The translations under genes and the position numbers were made by a program. A model generated the notes under the pieces. That model saw only the letters and a program-made list of their open reading frames with translations. It was not told the origin of the DNA and did no database searches. A stretch of 17,143 bases of DNA, taken from Spirogloea muscicola (Eukaryota > Streptophyta > Zygnematophyceae > Spirogloeales > Spirogloeaceae). Within the stretch, counting starts at the first letter, position 1, and every line of letters begins with the position of its first letter. Below, piece after piece: positions 8,996-17,143 of this stretch. The DNA is taken from NCBI GenBank assembly GCA_009602725.1, contig WELB01000137.1:304487-321629 (forward strand), written 5' to 3'.

Positions 8996-11362
8996 CGTGT
9001 CGGAGGGGTACCTGCGCTACTCCCAGTTCCGCGCCGTGCAGCACACCGCCAGCGCCGCCCTCAACGTCCTCTCTGTGCAGGTCCGCGAGTTGCGACAGCG
9101 GCACAGACCCTCTAAGAGCCGTACTCGTAAACGAAGGACGCAGATTCGATTCCTGCTGCGGTCATGGCCGCCAGAGACGGCATCTCTGGCGCTGACACCG
9201 CCGCCGCCGCCGCTGGCTGCAGTCGCTGCTCTTCGCCGCCGGCCTGCGTCCGAGCCCGGCCCAGGCGACGATCGTCAGCTGGGTGAGCCGCCGGCGGCCA
9301 TGGTTCGCAGTGTCGAGCGAGCTGCAGCACCACGTGGCGGGGCAGCTGAGTGAAGCCGGCGCAGGCGCGGCGGCCGCGGCGGCGCAGGTGCTCAAGGACG
9401 GCATGCAGCACGTCGGGAAGCTGGCGTGCTCCTCCATGGGCACCCGCATGGACGCCGAGCCCAAGCGGTGGCGCATCTTCGGTGCGGGCTCCTCCCTCCC
9501 TCCTCCCACTATCCTCCTCCCTACTCCCACTCTCCTCCCTCCCTCCTTGTAACCCTAGCTAAAACCTGAACCCCAGGCCAGACTGGCGGCCAGTCTGGCA
9601 TGCCCGACCTCAGCGAGCAAGCCGTCCTCCACGATCACGGCCGACGGTCGCTGCGGCCTTGCATGCACGCCTTTGCGGGGACTCGCCACAGGCTGAGCAT
9701 GACGGAAGATGTGAACTGGTCGTGACGCCGGGCCGCGGCGACAGCGGACGTCATGTTCGACGTGGGCGCTGGCCTGGAGGTCCTGTCCCCGCTGGCGCCG
9801 CAGCACTTCCTCGCCGTCGCCGGCGCCGCCAACATGGCCAAGGTCTGGCCCGCCATTTGCTGGCGGACGCCATGGACCCGCTCGGCCTGCAACCGGCGAC
9901 CACTCCCGCGGCTGCTGATGAGTGCGGCGGCCATGGATGGCAGGGCATGGGCCTGGTCTCGGCCCGGTCAACGCGGCTGCCGATCTACGCGTCATTTGCG
10001 CGCGAGGGCAATCTCTCTGACCTCTACGCCAAGGGCGAGGCCATCTCGACGCTGTCCAACATCCTCGGCATCGCCATTGGCATCCGCCTTGCATCCACCG
10101 TCTGCTCCACGCACGCCCGCAAGGTGCGCCGTCCTGGACTGCCGCTTGCTGGGCGAGCACGAGCAGCTGCTAAGAGGCAGTGGTATGCCAAAGACATAGT
10201 TAATGCAGGTGTAATCTGAAGAGGTAAATCTTTGTCTATCTGCATATAAAGAATCTGCATACCAAGATTGGACAGCAAGATAAGCAAGTTATGGAGTACT
10301 ATTGTAATCTTTAAGCACTCTATATCTTCATTTGTGACTCATAATTCAGGGCTCAGAGTGCAGGATATTGGGTCGTTGCTGAATTGCTACTGTGCTTAAG
10401 GTTTAGGGTTCCAGGTGTTTGGCCTGGAGCTAATCGGGCTTAGTTGTTGTTATGATAGCTTCCACGTAAAGTTTCTAGGAAATCTCAATTTGTCAGCCTG
10501 ACGGCCAACCCAAAATATATCTGAAGCCTAAGCCTTGGTGACGTCTCCCTGGCATCATACAGCTGGCCGTGGCGCCGCTCCTGTCAGCGGTGCACCTCTG
10601 GTGCGTCACGCAGGAGATGAAGGCGGCTCCAGTGAACACGCTGAATGAGCAGCGCACCGCGCTTGTCATCCAGAGCTTCCTCGAGGTCTGTCGCTCATCG
10701 CCAACATCGCCAAGATTGCCAAAATTTATATACCGTGACTCCTTGATGCAGAATCTTTATGATCACAACCCTGGACCTAAATCAAATCTTAGCACTCGCC
10801 AGCTACATCGCTGCGACGTTTCCCAAGGGAGCTTGGCATGCAAGGAGGTGCTCTCAACCTTTGACATGGCTGCATGGGCGTTGGCGGGTGGTGGCCGCAG
10901 ACAGGTGTGGTGCCGCGGCCGCAGGAGCTGCGCTACCGAGAGCGCGTGATCTTGCCAGTCGGCGTCAATCACCGAGCGGGCGGCGTGCACATTGCCGGCG
11001 CGGCAGCTGCGGTAGTCCGGCGGCCGTCGGACCTCGCGGCCGCAGCACGACGCTTTGCAGGCGAGCGCTTCCTGCTTGCCTTCCGCGACGGCGGCGCGGA
11101 CATGCTGCTACATCAGGCGGCAACCGGCGAGGACGCCGTGCGCGGCTGGCTGCTGGCAGCCTGCGCTGCCGAGGCTGCTGAGGCTGCTGGCGTCAGTGGC
11201 ACCCACAGCCACGGCAGCGGCGGGGCGCTGCAAGTGGCGGCTCTTCCCGAGGCGTACCAGCGTATGGAGGCGCTGGCACCGCCGCTGCTTGCAGGCCTCC
11301 AAGCGGCCGGCTGGCATACACATCTCTTCCTCGAGGGCTCTGGCGTGCGCGGCGTCTGGTGA
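8967..11362 (+). CDS. RUS3: RUS family (DUF647) membrane protein, RUS3-type
   Basis: Exons ~8967-9080, 9223-9282, 9388-9481, 9745-9842, 9944-10123, 10563-10685 and 10901-11362 join in phase to about 376 residues. Conserved DUF647 blocks in order: SVSEGYLRYSQFRAVQ, SLLFAAGLRPSPAQAT, VLKDGMQHVGKL, EPKRWRIFADVMFDVG, ARSTRLPIYASFAREGNLSD, YAKGEAISTLSNILGI, TPVNTLN-like PVNTLNEQRTALVI, VPRPQELRYRER, then the C-terminal ATGEDAVRGWLL and the end AAGWHTHLFLEGSGVRGVW, which is what sets RUS3 apart for me. RUS1/RUS2 act in early seedling UV-B response and auxin-linked development in Arabidopsis; the role of RUS3 is poorly known. The short apolar stretches near 155-170 and 183-200 may be membrane segments. 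The start is uncertain: a TAG lies nine bases before ATG 8967, and exon 1 may instead begin at 8996. Several donors are weak (GTCCGC, GTCTGG, GTCTGT), but homology fixes the joins. Confidence 0.94.
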
Positions 11363-11951
11363 CGAGTGCATGGCTACCACCTGCAAGCCCCTTGCCGCCT
11401 CACACAATGCAGCGTGCCGAGTCCTGTCGCTTTCGACAGTGCCCACAGATGGGCCTGCTCCAATTATAGTCTTAATCGATGGTCCCTGACAGCCGCCGCC
11501 AGGGATCTCTCACGGTGTGCACACATGTGAGGTGGCGGCATAAGTTAAGGTCATCCAAGACGACCAGAAGGTCAACTTGTGGGTCACTCTTAAGCTCCAA
11601 TGCCACACGCAGCTGTGGCATGAGCCACATGGCCGCTTGGTCTTGGCATAAACGCCCAGGTGGCTAAGTAAGGAAGGGAATGCCGTTGGGCAATCGCTCA
11701 TGAAGGAGCAACAGAGAGGTGGGAGAGTGGCCAAAACCGTTGTGGTCCAGAGCCGGTGTATGTACCTCTTAACCTCCATCAAAAGGTTAAAGGTTTGGGT
11801 ACTCAAAGAAGTGCCAGAGAAATTAAATGAGCCGATGAAGTCTGGCTCGTCTGCTGCCTCAAGCGGCAGGAGCAGATTTGCTGAGCATTTGCCACGAAAT
11901 AAACAAGTGGATTTGAATGGGCTTTTGCTGCCATCGTGAGCCCAAGAGGGT
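11363..11951. other. Intergenic region between convergent RUS3 and GT37 genes
   Basis: These 589 bases must hold both 3' UTRs. No TGTAA on either strand was seen, so the polyadenylation signals are not identified. A 225-residue minus-strand frame that crosses into the last GT37 exon in another phase, and a plus-strand frame at 11700-11939, show no family resemblance and look like chance. Confidence 0.6.
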
Positions 11952-14900
11952 TCAGGAGAAGGCAGAGCGTGACCACTCTTTGTTGACGACAGCGACGCCG
12001 GAGATGAAGTCCTGGCACTGCTGCAGGTAGGCCAGCGACGTGTCGGGCGGCTTGGATGTTGGGCCGTGTTTGGAGCAGTGCACGCTGCGCGGCGGGAAAT
12101 GGTAGCACGCCTCCATCGTCTTCGCTGGCTCACAGGCTGTCCCCTCTTGCACCTGTGCAGCCCCCCCAAACGTATGCACCCAGACACAGCATCTAAGCAT
12201 CAACATCCCTTGCCTGCCTGATTGCCAAATTCAGATTGTTCAGACTCGAGGGGCAAGGCTTCATCGTTAACAACCGTTCAGCCCGTCAATCCTTAGCTAA
12301 TCCTACACTTAACATTTTAAGAAGCTGCACCCTCTCTCAGCAATGGGAGCCCCAGATCCTTTCTTCTAGCAACAACAAAAAACCCCCAAACTCTATTCTC
12401 ACTCTTGCTTATGTCATGACAGAACGTTTGCAATACCTGAAGCTGCCATTGCATACCTGCATGGAGACCTGGTAGGGCCGAATGCCTGCGAGTGCTGTTG
12501 CCATGTACCCGAAAGTTGAGAATGGGCTTGTTAACAGCACGTCCGAGAAAGCTAGCGTCCAGATGTCCACTAGCGCTACCTGTAAACAGCACCACGCAGA
12601 TTCAATCCTACTGAAGCAAATCAGTGGGTGCTAGGCACTGGGCTGCAATTAGTGCAGGAAATGAGGACAAGTGCTAGTCCTGGGGCTTAAGGGGACCATT
12701 ATTTGTCTGAAATCTTACCTGCCAGTGCTCGAGGCTGTGATACTGCTCTTTCTCTTGGGCGGGCTGCGCTACAATGGAGTACAGCCGTCGGTCCTTGACC
12801 GAGCGCTCTGCAAACTCGCCTTGCAGGTGCTCAATGTACTCCGGCCGCAGGCACGTGACAAAGAGCGCGATGGAGCCTTTGCCGGCAGCCGCGCCAGTGC
12901 CGGTGGCAACAGTTGCCGAGGCCGGAAGCACAGACCGCACGGCTGCGCGCAGGGGGTCAAGCTCCAGCGAGCTTGCGAGCAGGTCGTTGTTGATGAGGCA
13001 CGACAAGACGTGCCTCGCGACCTCAGGATGCCACGTGTTGTCCAGCACGCGGATCTGGATGCCCACTCGGCCAGCCACGGGCTCGAGCTCCTTCTGCAGT
13101 GTGGACAGCCCCAGAGCACGCAGGAGAGTCAGGAGGGGGGGAGGAGAAAGGACAGACATCATGTCACGTACATCATGTCAGGGACAACTGAGCCAGATCA
13201 GAAGCATTCCCAACAACTGAGGGTCTAGAGCCAACATTCCTGCACTTGAATAGGAGACCATGTGAGAGTCAGAAGTACTGATGGGATTTGTGAGACTGGT
13301 CATCGCGGGCATGCCAGGCATGCCAGGACAGCAGCACAGGACTTACCTTGTAGATGGCAAGGCTCCGTTCCCAGACAGTGTCTACAGGGTACAGCAGGTA
13401 CCAGTGGAGCCTGTTCAGCGCCGCCCTGCAGCCAGGCAGATCGGAGCAGTTGCTCAGCCTTGGCCTTGGGAGAAGTAATAGCTAGACCCAGACTTGAGCA
13501 TATGTAATCCTCAGTTGTGAAGGGTTCGCACTACATTAGCATTGCAGAGTCCATCGACCTCCACCCCATGTATGCTATGGAGGTTTTGTTGTTATGCTGT
13601 CAACACAGCTCAACTCCACGCTCTCAAGAATGGTATAGCGAAGTGTTACTACAGAAGTCAGCATCCAGAAGCCTGTATCTATCACAAACACAGATCAAGT
13701 CATTAAGGTCATCTGGAGGTCGGCATGAGTACCTGTCTGGGAAGAGGGCGTTCAGTGTGGCACGGTGCAGGTTGTGAAGGTAGAGGCCCGCAGCAAAGTG
13801 CTGGTTGGTCCAGAGGTGGACGTACGGAACGCCGGCCAGTGCACGCTCGATCTTCGGGCACCCCAGCCACCGGTGGTCGTCCTCACCAGCTGCCAGCGCG
13901 AAAATGGTCACCACAACGGCCATGGGTTTACATCTTCACAACATTCACTCTACACCCTGAGCCAATCTTACCAGACTTTCCATGCCAAGAAAGGTAAAAC
14001 TGTGATTGGCAGGTGTTGCAAGATAGAGTGCTGCGCGCAAGACACATTATGCTGCCACTGAGCAACTCTTGGGCCCACGTTCTGCCTGACGCTACTCATA
14101 GTGGAAGTGGTGGGAGGAAGGGGAATGAAAAATGTATAAGGGCAGATACCTGTCTCGCTGACATCAATCTTGACAACATACGGCCGGCGCTCGGCAATGC
14201 GCTTGGGGTCGACATGCGGGGCACCAGCCGCCCGAAAGGACTCCAGCCGCACACCCTTCTGCCTGCGAGGCTCCACCCACAGACAACTCCGACTCAGGTG
14301 AAGTTCCCTAATTAAGGGAGGATCTGGAAACGGGTTTTAGAGTGGAGAAATTGTGCACAAAGATGACAGACAGTATGGAAGGTGGGGCTGCAAGGTTCAG
14401 TGTTGTGGGCGAGGAGATCGTTTAGGACTGTGCGCGCACCGGATGGCCTCCATGCCGAGGGAGTCAGGGATGTGCCAGCTGGAGCGCAGGAACGGGTTGC
14501 AGAGCAGGCCCGAGATGTCGGCGCCGGGGAAGTGGACGAGCAGCACGCGGCCGCTCAGGATTGCATACAGGAAGGCCGACGTCAGCGACACGAGCCGGTT
14601 CGCGAGCCCGCACAGCTCCGGGGGCTCCCACAGCAGGTACCTGTGTGCCCCCAGCAAAGCAAAGGGCTTTATCTTAGGTACAATCTTATCTCTGTTACCT
14701 GACCCTTGGCCTCCTAAGACACCTTGTTAATTGTCAATTAGCGGCCTCACCGGCAGTGGAGCTCCTCCTCGTGCGCAAACTTCCAGCCGAGGTCGCCGTC
14801 GGCCTCCAAGCAGCGGCGGTGCAGCCGCGCATAGTGCTGCACGACCTGCTGCAGCAGCGGGTCGCGCTCGTGCAGGCGCTTGCGCACGAGCGTCCGGTAC

Positions 14901-17143
14901 GCGCACTTGGCGCCCTCCTCCATGCGGGCGATCGTCCACGGCCGGCCGCCGCCGCCGGACGCAGGCTCTTTGACTGCCTGCGCATGAGCAAGGCCGTGTG
15001 CCCACGGCTTCACAGGAGGAGCTACATATCTTCTTTGGACAAAAGCAATCGTAGCTCCTAGAGCAATATGAGGAGGTTGGAAGAGGGAGGACGGGCATCG
15101 CAGCTGACCGGCGGCGTGAGCTGCTCGAGGAACGTGAGCAGGAGCCCGACGCGCGTGAGGCGGAAGTCGGAGTCGCCACGGGCCTCGATGCACCACGGCA
15201 CGCTCGCGTTCACGAGCAGCATGGACAGGAAGGGGTTGCCCTCGCGTGGCAGGCACGCCGCCTCGCCTGCCATCCCGGCCGCCCAGGAGGCCACCGGCGG
15301 CGCCCGTCCGCGCTGCTTCTTCCTCCCACCTCCGCCGTCGCCGCTGCTGTCGTTGCCGTCCCCCTCGCTGCCGTCGTCCCACTGCACGTTGTCCTCCGGC
15401 TGCACCTTCTTGGCCAGCTCCAGCTCCCGCCGCGCCTCCTCCTGGATGGCATCGATGTCATCGGCAGGATTCGCATCTTTCTCCACCACCTTCACGCCCC
15501 GGAAAGTCTTCTGCTTCAGGAGCACGCCTCTGGCACTGCTGCCGTCGCTGTCATCGCCGTCGCCGTATTCGGCAGCGTTCGGCGAGGCAATGCCCGCCCT
15601 CTGTGCAGCCTTGGCGTTGCCGGCAACGCCTCTGTCGGCCAGCCCATCTGCCCCTTCGGCGTCGTCCTCCCTGACTCTGCTGTCACCGTCGTGCTCCGCG
15701 GCCCCCTCATCACCTCCACCTCCCTCCACTTCGGCCTCCTCCCCCTCCTCAGCCGCCTCCCTGCGGCCATCGCCGCCCTCCTCATCGCCGCCGCCGCCGC
15801 GCGCACGGCCTTCGTCGCTCCTCCCCTCCTCCAGCACCGCCGTGCGGCCATGCCACTCTCTCTCCTCCCTGCTGCCGCCCTCCTCGGTGCTTTCGCCTCC
15901 CTCCCTCTCGCCCTCCTCCTTCTCAGCGGCACCGTCGTCATCGTCCTTCGCCGCCGCCACGAAGCCCTCGTCGTCCAAGCCCTCCTCGACGACGCCGCCG
16001 CGGCCATGGGCAGAAGCCTTGGCCTTGCCGACGTCCTCTTCATCGCCGGCCTCAGCGTCACCATCAGTCGTATCCGCGGCCGCACCGTCGCCAGCCTCCT
16101 TGCCACTCTCCCCCTCCTCTGCATCGCCCTCCACCACCTCGCCCCCCTGGCCATCGCCAGCTGCATCGCCACTGCCGTCGCGCCCATTGTCCTCACCGCC
16201 GCTGCTGCCGAGGTTTGCGGCGGCGCTCGCCTTCTCCTCCTCCTCCTCTGCCGCATCGCTGTCCTTTGCATCATTCCCACCGCCCTCCTCGCCCTCCTTG
16301 CCGTCCTCCTCCTCCTCCTCCTCCTCCGCCTCTGCCTTTCCTTCATGCTCCAGCACCACTCCGCCGCGATTGCCGCCACCGCCGGTGTCGCCGTCGCCAC
16401 CCTCGACGCCCCCTCCCTCAGCTCCGCCCCCCGCAGCTCCGCCCTCAGCCACAGCATCAGTCGCGTCGTCGGGCCTCTCTCGGGCGCCGGTGCTGGCGGC
16501 GCCTCCATAGCCGTCCTCCGCCTTACCGTCTTCCCCTTCGTCGTCAGCCTCGTCCGCAGCTTCGCTCTGCGCGGCCCTGCCGTTTCCCTCCTCTCCTCTC
16601 TCCTCTCCTCCCTCCTCTGCCGCTGCCTGCGGCTCCTGCTCCTGCACTCGCCGGCCCTCTCCTGCGGCCTCCTCCACACCACCACCATGGCCGCCGCCGC
16701 GCGGCCAGTCGTCCGGCTCCTGCGTCAGGAGCTTGTGGTCGCCACCCTCCTCCCCAGCATCGTCCGCCGCCGCCGCCGCCGTCGTCGCCGCCTCCGCCAC
16801 CTCCACGGCGGCCTCCTCGGCCTCGGCCGCCGCCTCCTCCGCCTCCTCCGCCGCCTCCGCCCGCCGCTCCCGCTCCTCCAGCAGCATCCGCTCGCGCTCC
16901 CCTACCTCGTCGCCGCGCCGCCGTCCCAGCGCCGCGACCCGAGCGCCGCCATCGCCATTGATGACGGCACCGCTGCTTCGGCTGCTGCCACCGGCGCCAA
17001 CGCCAAGGCCAGCGGCGGCGCCGCCGCCGGCCTCAACGCCGAGCTCCGCGTCCTCGTCGCCGTAGGCGCCGGCGCCAGGCGCGGGCCCCACGGCGCGGCG
17101 CACGTAGAAGGCAGCCAGGGCGGCGAGCGCGGCCACCAGGAGC
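11952..17143 (-). CDS. GT37 (xyloglucan-type) fucosyltransferase with long acidic stem, 5' partial
   Basis: Exons in transcription order: 17143-15109 (continues beyond the window), 14977-14751, 14640-14440, 14292-14150, 13889-13733, 13425-13347, 13093-12719, 12579-12457, 12152-11952; phases match at every join. 1,179 residues are visible. The first residues, LLVAALAALAAFYV, are a membrane anchor, so this is a type II Golgi protein. Residues about 25-535 are Glu/Asp/Gly/Ala-rich. The GT37 domain follows: YARLHRRC, LANRLVSLTSAFLYAILSGR, LLCNPFLRSSWHIP, TNQHFAAGLYLHNLHRATLN, VGIQIRVLD (Arg 962, donor-site motif), YHSLEHWQ, SDVLLTSPFSTFGYMATALA, and a Cys-rich end, CEPAKTMEACYHFPP, finishing near QQCQDFISGVAVVN. 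GT37 enzymes transfer fucose from GDP-fucose to cell-wall glycans or arabinogalactans; the acceptor here is unknown. The exon 3/4 acceptor could also be at 14286. Confidence 0.93.

Noticed and set aside
10402-10408. TTTAGGG plant-type telomere unit
   Set aside because: There is a single copy inside a RUS3 intron, not an array.
11510-12187. Minus-strand 225-residue frame overlapping the last GT37 exon
   Set aside because: It is in a different phase from the conserved GT37 C-terminus, has no family motifs and crosses the 3' intergenic region.
15068-16510. Plus-strand 480-residue open frame (Ser/Pro/Ala-rich), and a further one at 16215-16961
   Set aside because: It is the reverse of the acidic GAG/GAC/GCC-rich coding sequence of the GT37 stem. 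The product is pure low complexity, and the minus strand joins in phase to a recognised enzyme.

Overview
This is nuclear DNA of a green plant lineage, most likely a GC-rich chlorophyte alga. Coding exons are GC-rich with many short GCC/GCG runs. Genes are cut by many introns of about 55 to 440 bases. The gene families (RUS/DUF647, GT37 fucosyltransferase, a plant-type diamine-like acetyltransferase, FRA10AC1) point to Viridiplantae. The alga-style TGTAA signal appears downstream of one gene. Taxonomy is inference. I found no bacterial features, rRNA, tRNA, CRISPR or transposase.

Layout, left to right. Bases 1-84 are a pure TC microsatellite, followed by a pyrimidine-rich stretch. Bases 458-852 are a large imperfect inverted repeat (hairpin) with no recognised product. 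A plus-strand gene of about 11 exons (about 1544-4804) encodes the spliceosome-associated protein FRA10AC1; it uses two GC-AG introns, and its first exon is not fully resolved. A gene-free stretch (4805-6273) holds a perfect 24-base tandem duplication with TGTAA in each copy. A minus-strand GNAT acetyltransferase (6274-7335) is convergent with FRA10AC1 and has no visible N-terminal half. Only 35 bases away, head to head, begins a plus-strand four-exon gene (7371-8789) for a small protein with an exact C-x9-C-x9-C-x9-C array and a coiled coil. It is followed closely by a seven-exon plus-strand RUS3-type DUF647 gene (about 8967-11362). The right third is a nine-exon minus-strand GT37 (xyloglucan-type) fucosyltransferase (11952-17143, 5' end outside the window). 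Its catalytic domain is preceded by a very long acidic, low-complexity stem.

The five genes do not form an evident pathway. They look like unrelated neighbours: nuclear RNA processing, polyamine or amino-acid acetylation, a mitochondrial-type disulfide protein, a membrane RUS protein and Golgi glycosylation. Exon coordinates come from joining conserved protein segments so that reading phase and splice signals agree at each junction; uncertain junctions are flagged. I do not see a clearly new biological system. The best leads are the acidic-stem fucosyltransferase, the antisense overlap at 7.3-7.5 kb, the inverted repeat, the GC-AG introns and the frame-preserving intron in the Cx9C gene.
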